From Beaufortia kweichowensis (Eukaryota > Chordata > Actinopteri > Cypriniformes > Gastromyzontidae): DNA of 64,000 nt. Shown here piece after piece: positions 1-12,659 of the stretch. The translations under genes and the position numbers were made by a program. The stretch's first letter is position 1. Each line of letters begins with the position of its first letter. The stretch is from assembly GCA_019155185.1 (NCBI GenBank), contig CM032806.1, positions 16,214,383-16,278,382 on the forward strand, read 5' to 3'. The notes beneath the pieces are model-generated. The model was not told the origin of the DNA. It ran no database searches and was given only the letters and a program-made list of their open reading frames with translations.

Positions 1-229
1 TCGAGAGCCTTTAGAAGGCAGTAAATAGACTGCGGTTTATAGCCTATGTGTATAGAGAAGTGATTGATCTTTCTCAGGTCTATCGTCTTTTTTCATTCCC
101 TTTCTAATGTATTCATTTATCTCATTTAAAATTACAAAGGTTTATATAATTTCTTTCAATAAACACATCGACAAATATTTTAAGTAGCCTAATGTAAAAG
201 ATGAAAAGGCCATTGACAATATCGAGAAT

Positions 230-2620
230 TAGAGATCACGTCGCCATATAAGCACTTTTAACGCATTTATGTAACAACAGGATATGTGTTTTTTATGAAG
301 CGTGTTACAATATAGCCACGCTGCTATGAGAAACAGGTGCACGTGCGTGTTTGTTATTTTAACTCGGAGATTGAATTGTTTATCAAGACCACAAAATTGG
401 CGCAAAACGCCGCAGTGTCTCTCTTTTGACAGCGTAAAAAGGCGCAAAATCGGTATGAAATTGGAGCACCGCAGCTCTCTTTTGTGCTTCGTCGACACTG
501 AATTAAACGTCAGTTTCACGCTCACTGTCGCACATGTTGTAGCATTATCGTCCCGGTGTTCTCATTTACACCCAAATATATTATATACTGTTAATTTCGA
601 AACCAAATAATCTTATTTGGTCATGGTATTGTGGGGGAAATCTATAGTTTTTAGCTAAAATGAAAAAGATAATTTACATACACACACAAAGCTGAAATGG
701 AAGAATCGCTTTATTGCCATGTTCCATGTAAAGCGGTTCAATCTTTTCTTCTTTTTTAAATTCAGTGAGACAGGAACGACTTGTGCCCGCGCTTGGCATA
801 ATAACAGCCTGAGATAAAGGTTAAGCGCATGTTTATGAAAAGCTTTCTCTTTTCTCCACATGTAACTGATTAACCCTAACTGTCCTTTATCATGCGCACT
901 CAGTTAGAAGATCCTGTAGTGAGTGGAGTATTATATGACTTGTTAACAACAATTAGTGAAGCAATTATACAATTACTGCAATAAACGTTTCTTTTCCAAA
1001 AGCTTTCAATTCATCCTTAACATGTAAATACAAAAACGCAAGGTGGTTCAACCGGTTTCCCTGAGCTCGAAATGACAAGCGCTTAAAAGGACATTTTAGA
1101 CCTAATGATTTATATAATTTCTTTCTTAAAAGCTATCGTAATGTCAAACTAATGTCATAACAACAAATTTATTTTACTTTCCTATAGTGGTGCCAACAAA
1201 TATCTAACCTTTGCAAAAATATGTAATCTTTGCTTTATGTTTTTTTCGAATGTGATATCGAAACGAGTAGTCGTCCCTTAAGAGCTCGTAAGATCTGATG
1301 TTATAAAATATCCGCATACTGCTAAAAAAAAGGCATACAAAGCCACGCGACAACACTATTTTTGTTGGTCTAATCAAACATGTAATTTCATGAATTTCTA
1401 TAGACTAGACTGAATGTCATTGAGAAGTCTTTACTTTGGCTTAAAGGTTCAATGGCTTGTGTTTGCCTGTGTTCACTTGGGTTCCCGGCTGAAAAAACTT
1501 CAGAAAGGCACATTAACATTGCTTTGGGTATTCTTAAGGGCTGAAATGAATTAGTGGAAAGTAACTTTAAAACTCGGTGAAGGATGGCAGCTTTGCAAAG
1601 CTTTTCAGTCAGGAACTCAAGACAAAAGGGCCTCTCTCATTGTTAAGCACCGAATCTAGTCTATTGATGCTCTTTGAAATGCAAAGCATCTGGTATTTAC
1701 CTCACTGCACTAGAAACACATTTGTATAAGCACGAACGACTTAAGGACCCTGTTTTGAGTGTCCACATACCCAGAGTTCAAAAGAATGCGTTTTCAAATC
1801 TAATTCTTTAATTTCTGCAATATTGGTGAACGTATTTTAGTCTTATAGTCATTTGTCAGACATTTATTATTATTTGTCAGTATATCAAACAATAAATGAA
1901 CAGATTGATCAATTATAAAACTTAAGTTATTACAAAATAAATTAAATGTAATTGTTTAGGATGGAACATTATCTAAATATCTAAATATTTGCCATAATAA
2001 TGAAATGAGATTGGCGAAAACTGCAGTACAAAATGTAGCCACTTATGAAAATGCTTCCTTACACAACTGTAAAACAATTTTAAACATGAAGTGGCAAGAA
2101 TGATTGGCACTCACTTGTGACTCATGAAATCAAAAGTTTAACACATTAAAATAAAATATAATGCTCGCACAGTTTTATTTATTTTTGACTGAATAAACGT
2201 TGAATATAACTATTAAAATGAATGTTAATGAATGTTAAAAGTTTAATTTTGTGATTCTCGAAGTGTTTATTAGCAACATAATAGGACAATGTTGCAGCAG
2301 CATGGCAACAAGAAGTTATCCATGGATCGCGTGGGTGGCATGAGTTTTTCACAGCAAGCGAAAATTAGTATGAAATCTGCAATTTGTTGGTGTCAGCGTT
2401 CGGTTAGTGGCCGCACCATATGCCACGCTGGGTCACACTATTGAAACTATTCGTCTCTGGTTTCACGGTTCATCCTCCGGTTCTGCACAGCAGAGGTCTC
2501 AATGGGTGAACAAAGTAACAATATATCTCTGTAATGAGCATATCCTGAAGGTGACTGGTATCCCACTGGGTCCCTTTCGGGTGTCGCTGAAACTACCTCC
2601 GCAATCTAGAGACTGCGGTC
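230..2620. repeat. Ancient tandem duplication, unit 1
   Basis: This block is collinear with a second block at about 5160-7280. Matching islands include the GGCGCAAAAT segment at 441 (partner 5219), the CATGAATTTCTAT segment at about 1389 (partner about 6008), and the GCACAGCAGAGGTCTCAATG segment at 2484 (partner 7145). The offset is 4.6-4.8 kb throughout and the orientation is direct. Divergence is considerable, with many indels. Short open frames do not agree between the copies, so no conserved protein is visible and no gene is called. An old segmental duplication fits best; an unrecognised transposon family is possible. Confidence 0.6.
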
Positions 2621-2689
2621 TGCTGAATTCACTCAGCATCTGTATAAGCTTTATTACGCGGCGCTCTGAATGCGTCACATTTCTAAATC

Positions 2690-3080
2690 TATGTTATTAT
2701 TACCCAATAACATATCCGCTCAAAACTAATAACACATACTGATACTGTGAGTCACCTTCACCTATAAAATACTTTACTTACGAATAAATTAGATATTATT
2801 AACATTTATGACATTATGATAAAATAATTCGTCATTTATGACATTATGATAAAATAATTCGTCATTTATGACATTATGATAAAATAATTCGTCATTTATG
2901 AGATTATGATAAAAGTAATTCGTCTTCGTCTCGTTTGAACGTCGTGTCTTGGCTGCCAGGCTTGTCTGAAGCCAATAGGAAACGCGGAAGGTTTCTATTC
3001 GTTACAAATAAGCTACAATTAGGATTAAATCTTACTTTAAATACAGTATATTAGGTGTAACTAATTAATTAATATTCCCG
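2690..3080. repeat. Dispersed repeat related to 28550-28940
   Basis: The order of landmarks (an ACTGTGAGTCA block, an AT-rich block with TTAGAT, then a CTCGTTTGAACGTCGTGT-like block and GCCAATAGG/GCCGATA) recurs at about 28640-28815 with moderate divergence. This points to one interspersed family. Its class was not established. Confidence 0.4.
2803..2923. repeat. Minisatellite, 30-bp unit x 4
   Basis: Four consecutive copies of a 30-bp unit containing CATTTATGACATTATGATAA are present. The last copy has one substitution and a 1-bp insertion. It lies inside the dispersed repeat at 2690-3080. Confidence 0.9.
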
Positions 3081-3184
3081 TTGCGTCATAGTTGTTGTGC
3101 ATTTGCACACCTGCCATGTTTGCTCTAGACTTTAGAGTCAAATAAAGGTGCTTCACGATTCCATAGACAACAATTGTGGCCTGA

Positions 3185-3360
3185 ATGGTTGTATAAAGAC
3201 CCTTTAACATCAAGAGAACCTTTCTGCCTCACAAAAGTTTGTTTGTAGTGAAAAAGGTTCTTTAGACTATAAAAAGGAAATGGTTCTTTTAAGAACCTTT
3301 AATTTTTTGGGTTCTTCTATGGCATTGCTGTGAAGAACCTTTTGAAGCAGCTTTATAGAA
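3185..3360. repeat. MITE-like repeat rich in AAGAACCTTT
   Basis: Several direct and inverted copies of AGAACCTTT and AAAGGTTCTT make this region self-complementary. Similar words occur at 59267-59460. This resembles the common small hairpin repeats of fish genomes; the ends were not resolved. Confidence 0.4.
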
Positions 3361-5160
3361 TGTCATCCTAGCCCAATTTTTTTTTAAGATTTACTAAACA
3401 TTGTAACGCAATAAAACTTAACATATGAATATAATATTGTTCTTAAAAATCATGACTTTGATATGTAAAAGTGTTTTTGGTGGCACCTCGGAGGCTTAAA
3501 CTGGATCATGACGTCATGGCTGCACGCCACGGTTTGCGGTGTCCTTGTCCATGGTACTGAAATCAAGCACATTTACTCCAGACACTGAAAGATCAGCATA
3601 TTTGAGAGTGTCACAGTTTATGACAGATATTTTATGAGATATTGACTTTCAAAAGCCTGCTTCTTAAACAATTGCCTCTGTGACAAATGATTATTAAAAT
3701 TGTAAGGATGGAGTTGTGACACTAATAACTTTCGTCGTGTAAGCCAATTAATAATTTTCACGTAGTCACATCAAATAGCATTTTGATACAATTGTATAAA
3801 CCTGGTCTAAATCAATCATTACGCCATTTGTTGTTATCAACTATAATTGGCCTTCCACACAGTGCTTATTTATTCATCTATTTGTATTTATTTATATATG
3901 TTACAGTTTCATTTAATTGTATGCCTATAAACTGTAATTTCGCCATTAACCAGCAGATGACTGCATACGTTTGCTCTCAACGATTACACAGTCTAAAAAT
4001 GGTGCTAAATGGCACTAAAGGCGGTTCTAAAATATGATTCTGAAATTCGTATATGCATTGTTCAATTAATCAAAAATGTTCAAAACAATACGAGAACGAT
4101 GAAATCAATTGGCTCGCTTTTGTAATTAAAAGCTACTTAAAAACTGATTTATGAGTGATGTTTAATATGTTGGGCTGGATACCACCTGTCGTATCAAAAT
4201 ATTCTTAGCGAGCATACTGTATGTTAATAATAAACTAATAAACTTCTTGTGTTGATCATTTATATTCCACTGAATCGTATAAATGATGGCAAAGAAAAGT
4301 CGTGGGTCTAGAAACTATGCGGAATTCTCACAATGTTCCCTGGAAGAGAGCGAGGAGAATCAGAGGAACGCCTCCTGTCCCAGGAGCCTGTCTGTCGATT
4401 ATCCACACTTGCCCATCAATAGACCCAGTGCTTGGGAATCTTGCCGTGATGACGCGTACATTTTGGTCAACGCGTCACTTTTGGATCTTTTCACAAGCAG
4501 TTACAGCATGGCCAAGATTTACTGGAGACATATTTTATATTTTTAAACCATAGATGCAGATACCAAATAACAATTTGTATTTATGATTAAAATTGCACAG
4601 CGCTTGCAGGCTAAGACGGAAATCTATAATACATTTGTTGTTTGTAAAACAAACACACTCCGGACAACAAAACACGATGACTTGAGCTGAGCATCACATG
4701 CACAGGACTACATCTAACTATTTGCGCTTGCGCAGTGGGGACTCCTAAAGAAAAACTGTGACGTTTACTTCAAAGGCAGGACACGCGACAGAATGAATGA
4801 CCATTGATAGATTTGGGGCTTTCGCTTTTCTGTGGGCCTCACCATACAAAAGACCTATTTATACCACATAGCACAAACAATGCGATGGTCCAGCCACAGA
4901 CTCGCATTACCATTTTAAGCAGCTCCAGTTAAGAAGTTTTCGACGCATCGAGTATGTGTCCATACTGAAGCAATGAATCTCTACAGTACAGATACGTAGC
5001 CTAAGACAATCGGCTCTATTACTGATAAAAGAAAAGACGCCCGTAAATGTTGAGATATGTTATAGTGATATTTAGGATTTGTGTATTTTATTGGCAAAAG
5101 GTTCGTTTGCTGGATTGTGTGTGTGTCTATATTTTACTTTCGTAAGTAAATCTCAAATGA
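3361..5160. other. Spacer without recognised gene
   Basis: AT-rich DNA lies between the two duplicated blocks. Short open frames such as 4283-4546 match no family I recognise. A TATTTATA box at about 4856, in a locally GC-richer stretch (4600-4960), is the only promoter-like feature and it has no recognisable coding sequence downstream. Confidence 0.5.
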
Positions 5161-7280
5161 AAATGAGACGTGATACACCGAATAATTGGCATTAAACGTT
5201 TCAACTGTTTAACAAAGTGGCGCAAAATCAGTATGAAATTGGGGAACGGCACTTCTGCCATGGTGGATGGCTCCACTCCTTTGTATTTCGTCGATGCTGT
5301 TTATCACGCTGTTTTCACGCCTAAATTTAACATGTTGCAGCACGTTAGCCCGACATTCTGAAGAAAAGCGTATGTCTCTTCTGATTGTGTATTTAAAAAA
5401 ACGCGGAGAAAGAAAACATTTAAAGAAAACGACATAGCTCTACGTCTTAACCATTAAAACTTACATTTCGTTAAGTATATGTGTTTATTTAAAGGCATTT
5501 CCATTTTCCCTCTCAGTAATTGATTAACACTGAGAGTTTTATGACGCGTAAGGAGAATTTAACGAGCAATTGTGCCCGCAATAGTCTTTTATTTCTGTGA
5601 CAAAATACTTCTAATACTTAATACTTTCAACTCATAACAAAGATTAAGCTTGTATTTTCTATATATTAAAACAGAATATTTTTGAGTACTCCAACGAAGT
5701 CCTGCACTTTAAATTCACGTATAGTGAATGGAAGTGCAACTAACTCTCTGCTATTTCTGATGGTCTGGGGTCTCCCAGGAATTCTCACTGAATATCAACA
5801 GGTCAAGCAAGAGCGAAACAAATCAGAGAACCGCCTCTACTATTCAGGGGTAAAATTCAGACGCTACAAGGGGCTTCCGAGGAAAACATCACATACAATA
5901 TCACATACACACATGTAGAGTATAACTTCATCAGTTTCATAAATTTACGCTGTACACAATGCCACGCGTCGGCCCTGTTTGTATTGGGTTGATCAAACAT
6001 GTTCCATCATGAATTTCTATGGACTAGACTTCAGGTTATTCAGAAGGTTTTACTTTGGTTCAGGTGAACAATGGCTTGTGTTTGCTTGTGTGTACTGAGA
6101 CCTCGGTCTCAAAAGAGCAGAGCAGCACATTAACATTGCTTTGGGTTTTTCTAAGAGCTGAAATGAACTAGTGGAAAGTAACTTTAAAACTCCATGAAGG
6201 ATGAACCTTTTCAGAAGCTTTTCATTGAGAAACACAAGAGCTTAACAAAAGACGAGCTCCGTCATTGTAAAGCACTAAATCCTGCCTATTGATGCGCCTT
6301 GAATTGCAAAGCATCTGCCATTTACTTCTCGGGACATCAGACACATTTGTATAAGAATAAACTGTGTACACTGGCTTTTGCTTAAACGCAAAATGAGCAA
6401 TTGAATATGTTTCGATGTAGATACTACCATTTTTTTATTAAGTCAATTTATTAGGCCTACAGGCACAATTTATAATCTATAAGCGCTTGAGGGAATTACT
6501 TGAGCTATACTTCTAAAAAACGCCACTTTTACATTTGTTCAGTCAAATTGAATAATATTTTTGACCTGAATTTAACCTTTAAACAATATTTAAGACTAAA
6601 TGTAAATAATAATTAAATTATAACCTACATTTTACTGCGTAAATTATAACGAATTTATAACAACACTTAATAGGCTGTATATAGCCTATGTGGTGCAATG
6701 TCTTTCATAAAGGCAGATTATCGCTTGTCATTTCTGGCGCACAGAATATGTGTCCTGTTAAAGGAATGAAATAAAAATAACACAGAAAAAAGCTAGTTTT
6801 CAGAAACATAATAAAAAATAAAATGTCTCTCGAGATTTGGATATGTATGTTACGTTTCAGTGTCCAGAAAAGTGCAGCTTACATCAATACAATGACTATT
6901 ACTATAATCTTACAACCTCTTATTGTTTCTGTGCGGTAATAGTTTACAACAATATCACATTATTGTAATGTTTTTGTCCTTCATCTGTAGTGTAACAAAA
7001 TATCCCGCATCCATCGCGGGTGGCATGAGTTCATCTTCTACATCTAGCATGAAATTTACAATCTGTTTCTGTCAGCGTTGGCTTAGCGTGGAGTGGGTTG
7101 CTTTATTGAAACCTCAGTGCGCTTACGGTTCATGGTCCGGTTCCGCACAGCAGAGGTCTCAATGGTTGAACAAAGTGTCAATTTAGCACTCTAATGAGCG
7201 TATCATCAACGTGTCTGCTATCCCATAGTGCTCCTGACGCAGGGCTAAAAGTGGTCTGGCAAAAGCGTAGTTTACGCATT
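5160..7280. repeat. Ancient tandem duplication, unit 2
   Basis: This is the second, collinear, direct copy of the block described at 230-2620. The best conserved stretches are 5219-5290, 6005-6240 and 7140-7200. The copy carries its own indels and shows no conserved open frame. The unique sequence between the two units (about 2620-5160) is not repeated elsewhere in the window as far as I can see. Confidence 0.6.
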
Positions 7281-7944
7281 TAATGTACCTGCAAACGTTT
7301 AGGGAGGCAAAACATTTAGATTTATATATGACAAACCCATGTGTCATTTAATCATTCACAGAAAGTGTTCAAGTGATTTCAGCAATGGAATTATTACTTT
7401 AGTGAAAATGCTCAATTTGATATTTCTAGTTAAAAAATTAATTCGTTATATCAGAAACGTTTTCATCATTACCCGTGAAAATACATGCAATTTAAAGAGT
7501 AAAAAGAAAAAAATTACAATTCAACTTTCAATAGTTAAAACTGGCAATTGACGCTTGTTCAAAAACAATGAAATGAACACTACACTCCTGAAAATATAAG
7601 GTTTCTTAGCAGTCATGCCAGAACCAACATTGTTTCCTAAAGAACCTCACAATCAAAGGCTTCCTCATTTCTTTGTCTCATGCGCTTCATCTGCCTTCTT
7701 CATCGTCACTCAAGAACCTGCAGTTCAGTCGAGCATTTTCAAAACAAATACAGGAATAAATGAATTGATCATTTAATTAAAATTGATAAGCAAATTAATA
7801 AAATAAACGATTATTAAGACGGTATATTGTCCTATTTATATTCGCTTATCTATTATTTTGTATTATAATTTATGTAAAGTAGCTTTGCAACAATAAAAAT
7901 GGTAAAAAGCGCAATATAAACAACTTGGAATTGAATTGAATTAT

Positions 7945-8437
7945 TGTTACGTTTATGACGTATTACTGTATGTTGTGGATATGTTCCTGTTGTCTCCTCT
8001 CTACCAGGATTGGACCAAGGCGTAACGAGAGACTGGTAGTGGTTGGACCAGAGACGAGACCGGTGACATAAATCCCCCCGGATCTCACTGGAGGGCGCTT
8101 TTATCTTGCTCTTACTCTTGTTTGCTCGCTGTGATTACTGCTGTTTGTCTCTTTGATTGACCATGTGTGCCAGGCAGTGAGGTTAAGACTGTTGTATCTT
8201 GATTTCTTCATTTTTTGATTGACAGGGAAGTTAGTTTCTTTAATGAAAAGTTAATGTTGTTTTGGCATTTGCTCACCCCTGATATAATGCTTCAGTTTCT
8301 TATTTGTTTATTTCTATTTATGTTGTCAACTGTTAGTCAAAACAACACTCATTAAGAAAAATAAAAATGAGTACTTTAACAGTTATTCATTGTTGTGTCA
8401 TTTATGTTGCGGTCCTGACCTAGACCAGGCCGTAACA
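7945..8437. mobile_element. Solo LTR of an LTR retrotransposon (493 bp)
   Basis: The segment begins TGTTACG and ends CGTAACA, so it has the TG...CA termini of an LTR with short inverted ends. It is bounded by a perfect 5-bp direct duplication, ATTAT (7940-7944 and 8438-8442). An AATAAA-type signal lies near 8360. No internal coding region is attached, so this is the scar left by recombination between two LTRs. The clade (Gypsy or ERV) cannot be told from the LTR alone. Confidence 0.8.
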
Positions 8438-8847
8438 ATTATATTATATATAATTGAATTATAAAAGTTAATTTCTTGTTTTAACTTTTCTTACTTTTAC
8501 AAAAATGTGAGCGTGTGAGTTTTTTTAAATTTATGATTCGTAGAACAGAATTTGTGCACCTGAATTAGAGAATACATAACTGTTGTGTTGTGTTTGTGGG
8601 AGAGAAAAAAAGAGTATAACTCTTTTTCTGTGACTTCAGATTTACTGATACACTCAACAACTACAGATTGCACTGTCACAGGTGCTCAGGTGTTTTGCAC
8701 AAATCACTCCATATACATCAACAGTGTACCACAAAAAAAACTTTTTAATTGCAATTCATCTAAAATAAAAAATATCTCTCTAAAAATAAATGTTTACATG
8801 CAACAAATATTTTTTACCATTTGCAGTGTTTCTGATTAACAGTTATT

Positions 8848-8955
8848 GCCTTGGGCTGCGTTTCTCAAAACCATTGTATGACTAAGTTGATCATAATAAG
8901 GATCCTAAGAATCCTCATATCCTAACTCATCAAGTGCATTGTAAGGACACTGAGT
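8848..8955. repeat. Short dispersed fish repeat (GGGCTGCGTTTCTC type)
   Basis: The opening GGGCTGCGTTTCTCAAAACC, followed by tandem TCCTAAGAATCC-like words, resembles a widespread fish MITE. Only one end is recognisable. Confidence 0.35.
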
Positions 8956-9159
8956 ACTGTTTAAATGAATTTAACATAAATGAAAGATAAAAGAAGAGTA
9001 AAAAATGACTTAATACATGAAATAAACGCTGCTGTATATCTACATGTTGGTGCTAAGATAAGGATAAATAATTGCTGCTGGCAACCGCTGCTTTATTTCA
9101 GTGACAGTCATATCATCAGACATGGGGCATGCTGCCAGATAAAGGCATTCTCTGATCTT

Positions 9160-9335
9160 ATACACTGTCAGAAAAAAATGGTCAAAATGTGTACCCTTTG
9201 TCACCTTTTAAAAAGTACACATTTAAACCCACAAAGTGCCTCATATTAGTACCTGAAAGGTCAATATCGGTATCACATATCTGTACCTGATGGTACATAT
9301 TAGAACTGTTACTCGAGTACAAATTTTAATTGTGT
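9160..9335. repeat. MITE-like repeat with GTACC/GGTAC words
   Basis: Alternating GTACC and GGTAC words follow an ACACTGTCAGAAAAAAATGG start. This is a familiar layout of small nonautonomous DNA elements in fish. Both ends are degraded. Confidence 0.4.
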
Positions 9336-9640
9336 CCTTGTCCTTAATGTCTTCAGCAGAGTTCCGTGTAAAAAACGGACCAAAATCAGTGTCCATGTAC
9401 ATGAGTCTGAAATGCCTTTCTAACTGAAAACTTTTTGCATATCATCGTCATCTAGTATAACTTGTAGCATAGCTGGGCAAGGTGACAACATTGTTAATGT
9501 CTTTCAAAACCTCAATCTATAAAAAAAAAAAACAGGTTTAGTTTAGTTTTCTCTCTCTTACATGCACACACAATTGCAATTTTCTTATTTATTTAGATTT
9601 ACTTCTCTGCTTCCCTCTCAACTTTTTGGTATCAAAGACA

Positions 9641-9776
9641 ACATTTACATTTATTCATTTAGCAGACTCTTTCATCCAAAGCGACTTACAAGTTACCAGT
9701 GGCACACTGGGAGCAATTGGGGTAAGGTGTCTAGTCCAACTAGTCCAATGCTCTAACCACTAGGCTACAACTCCCC
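9641..9776 (-). mobile_element. tRNA-derived SINE, truncated
   Basis: Read on the minus strand, the element starts GGGGAGTTGTAGCCTAGTGG, which is a tRNA-like A-box region, and ends in a CGCTTTGGATGAAAGAG / AATGTAAATGT tail. The tail matches that of the SINE at 41490-41700 and the fragments near 18370 and 51600. The middle part, including the B box, is missing. A short AGACAA repeat on both sides (9636-9641 and 9777-9782) could be a target duplication. Confidence 0.6.
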
Positions 9777-10365
9777 AGACAAGGACAGGATCTGAGAAAT
9801 ATATTCTGCAATGAAGAACACATAAAAAGAAGTAATCAGTAAATTGAAAATACCATTTACAAATATTCATATTAACATTTACATCACTTGTCATTTGATA
9901 AAACATCAATGCTAAACATAAGAATCTGTGTGTTTTAAGCTTGGCCCCGAATGAGATTACGAATGTGACCCAGTCTGTGAAAACCCAGCTAAAGTCATTT
10001 TCTGTGATTTTTCTGTTTTCTACAAAAATCATTCTACATAATGAAAAGAATATTGTGTGAGAATTTAACATTGATATCTTTAATATTGTCTGAGTAATGT
10101 CATGTCAAAGATTGAAATCATAGTGAAATTAATAGATGAAATCTAACTTTGATGCTATTTATCTCAGAAATCGATTTTTAGACTTTAGCCTGATTATTGC
10201 AGACAGGGTGACAAATACAAACGAGATGAAAGAGTTCCACAAGCACAGGACACAATCACTATAAAGACAAGTATCCGACGCAATATTACACTGGACGCGA
10301 GCCGCGCGACAAAAGACAATAAACAACAATACAATCACTAGTTATGTACATACTGAACGCGACGC

Positions 10366-10388
10366 GAAGAGAGAGAGAGAGAGAGAGA
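10366..10388. repeat. (GA)n microsatellite
   Basis: A simple GA dinucleotide run. Confidence 0.9.
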
Positions 10389-10419
10389 TTGTCATGTCGC
10401 ATCGCCTCGCATGCGTGTA

Positions 10420-10647
10420 GATTCGGTCCGAGCCGTTCACAAGTTGTTTCGGAAACAGAAATGAATAGTTCACATCTTTAGTCTCGGGTCCGACTCTTTT
10501 TAACAGGCTAACCCGTTTGTCACGTGAGAAAATAACGAACGAATAATGAAGACCCTGGAAATGAACTAATCATTTTCCCGAGAACATGTTGCACAATGTG
10601 TACGCGGTCAAAGAACGAATCACTCTCTGAGAGAACGACCATCACTA
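10420..10647. mobile_element. Degenerate relative of the hAT-like foldback family
   Basis: The segment ends CCATCACTA, as do the three good copies at 27809, 38020 and 43498. It carries the same kinds of words: GTCACGTGA, AACGAACGAAT, GAACTAATCA and GGTCCGA. The left end was not found. It is a much older or separate subfamily member. Confidence 0.45.
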
Positions 10648-10759
10648 ACGTCTTACTGTGTACCTGTCGAAATTCTAGTCACGTTTAGTCATTGAAGAAT
10701 CACTGCACAATCATACAACATAACATCTATCAATTAAAAAATATAACACGGTTTATATA

Positions 10760-11450
10760 TGTAGGTAAGATGTAATGTGCTCTCCCTGCCATTGGGGGGA
10801 GCTGTCTGTTGTGTTTCTTTGGGGGAGTTGCCCCTTCCTTACCCCTACAGTCTTATTTCCTTTATGAAAAGGTAAGGAAGGCTATCACTGTTGTTCCATA
10901 ATAACTGTTTAATTTCTCTAATTATATTAGCCATCCATGTTATTAAAGGAAATATATTGATGTTAACAAAGTTACTAAAGAGTATGTTAGATTATTTTTG
11001 ATAAATTGTTTTGCATTTCTGATATTATTGCATGTTTACTATGTTCCATGTGGCTGAGTATATTTTTTGTATTTTATGTTGTGTTTAAGGTTTAATTGTG
11101 TATTTTATGGTTTTATTGTTCCTATTTTGAATACATCCAGCATTTAGTTTTGTCACATGTTGTAGTTTATCTTTTCTGAGCAGTGAGTTTACTATTGAGC
11201 TAGCTGTGGTTTTAACTTTGTTGTTTCCCATTATGGATTCTTGTGTATTGTAATTTTGAAGTTAATTTGAAATGAACAATGTCTTATTTCCTTTATGAAA
11301 AGTGGCTGGACTGGAAAAGAAGCCTAATAAAAGAAAGCTGCTCAGCATTGACTCTACCAGCGACTTTGGTGTCCTTCCTATTTACCTCCCCCTCCAACAC
11401 CAACACAACGCAGAGACAGTCAGGGAAGCACATCAACGAAGAGGGTTACA
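10760..11450 (+). mobile_element. Candidate solo LTR (691 bp)
   Basis: The segment begins TGTAGG and ends GGTTACA, giving TGTA...TACA termini. It has an AATAAA signal at about 11325, roughly 125 bp before the end, as expected for an LTR. Both junctions lie in TATATA sequence, so a TATAT-type 5-bp duplication is plausible but cannot be proved. The word GTCTTATTTCCTTTATGAAA occurs twice inside (about 10850 and 11279). No coding region is attached. Confidence 0.4.
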
Positions 11451-11473
11451 TATATATATATATATATATATAT
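11451..11473. repeat. (TA)n microsatellite
   Basis: A simple TA run directly abuts the right end of the candidate LTR. Confidence 0.9.
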
Positions 11474-11602
11474 TGAGATGTCATGCATATATCGTAAGAA
11501 TCCCTGTACAACTATAAAGTAACATCTATAAAGCAAAAAACATATAACACGAGTAAAGCAACACATTCAAAACCAACCCGTCTTAATGTAACATGTGGTA
11601 TT

Positions 11603-12354
11603 CAGTCCCAGCGCCAGAACATTTTAACAGGGGGGGCTATCCCTTGTGCCCGGGGGGCTGATAGCGTCAGTTTCAGTGGGCGTTTGGCATCATATCATTT
11701 AATTTAGCCTATACAACAAAGTAATTCCTATTATTACGTCACTATTGCGCAAAGAAGACAAATATTTTGATTTTGTACTGGCCCAATGCACATCAGAACT
11801 GGCTCAAACGTAATGCAAACATTTTTAAAAAAGTCACAATTAAAATGAGATGGCGTTAAACAATTACGCATTCTAAAATAAATAAAATAACACCAACCTG
11901 CTAGAAGAGCTGTAGTCTGCGGTGCTTACTGCCGTTGAACCTTCTCAGTAGAATGTCTTTCCATTCATCCCGAAATTTTCTTGTCAAGTCCCTTTCAAAT
12001 GCCACTTGCACTAAATGGGCCTTTCGCTGATGAGCATGCTCCTTCGATTGTCCGTGAACACACTTTTCAGAGTAGAAAATGAGTTTTCGCACATAGCTGT
12101 GGAAGCTCCAAATGTCAGCGCGCATTTCATTGCAGCGAGTACACTGATTAAAACTCGATGCAGTTAAATAAAAATAAATAAAATTAGTAACGTTTCGTTT
12201 TTAAAATTTTTTATTGAAATTACACATCATGTTTTATGTCATCATGTTTCATTATACTTGTTTAATTACGTTTTTACGTTCTCTTCTGCCAGGCTTGGGA
12301 GGGGGCTTGAGATCATCGCTAAGCCCCCCAAGCCCCCCCTTGACGCCGGGCCTG
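11603..12354 (-). mobile_element. hAT transposon relic, 752 bp
   Basis: The termini are CAGTCCCAGCGCCA on the left and, on the opposite strand, CAGGCCCGGCGTCA on the right: imperfect inverted repeats of the CAG...CTG type usual for hAT. The element is bounded by a perfect 8-bp duplication, GTGGTATT (11595-11602 and 12355-12362), the length hAT transposases produce. A C-terminal transposase fragment lies inside on the minus strand. With 752 bp it is an internally deleted copy and cannot move by itself. Confidence 0.85.
11901..12130 (-). pseudogene. hAT transposase C-terminal dimerisation region, frameshifted
   Basis: One minus-strand frame gives a stretch with GASTAMCENSFSTLKSVFTD, the conserved hAT C-terminal block. 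About 30 codons on, the homology switches frame to HQRKAHLVQVAFERDLTRKF, the usual tail of this transposase group, and runs to a stop at 11901. One indel near 12040 explains the switch. Only this end of the protein survives; the BED zinc finger and the catalytic core are absent. Confidence 0.75.
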
Positions 12355-12659
12355 GTGGTATTACGGAGCATAAAGACTATAAACTTTTCAAATGTACGGA
12401 AAACATACAGAATAAACTGATGACAACTCAGTCGTTTAATATTAACACAATTACTAAATACATTAAATCGAATATATTATATATACAAATAGAATGCATT
12501 TTCAACTATTACCTGCTGATACCTGCTGGAGAAAATGGAGAAACCCTTCTAGCTGTTATCGGGCTTCTTCTTTCGCGCATGCGCAGATTGCGACAAGTCT
12601 GTGTAAATTACGCTAGTTTTCTTAGGGTGCCACATGTACTTTATTAATTCTTCTAAATT

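Noticed and set aside
302..610. Protein-coding gene in the first duplicated block
   Set aside because: The homologous stretch near 5170-5361 keeps a different frame and differs by indels not in multiples of three, so no shared coding sequence.
9760..10071. 103-codon minus-strand frame beside the SINE
   Set aside because: The composition is that of AT-rich noncoding DNA and no motif was recognised; its end overlaps the SINE head.
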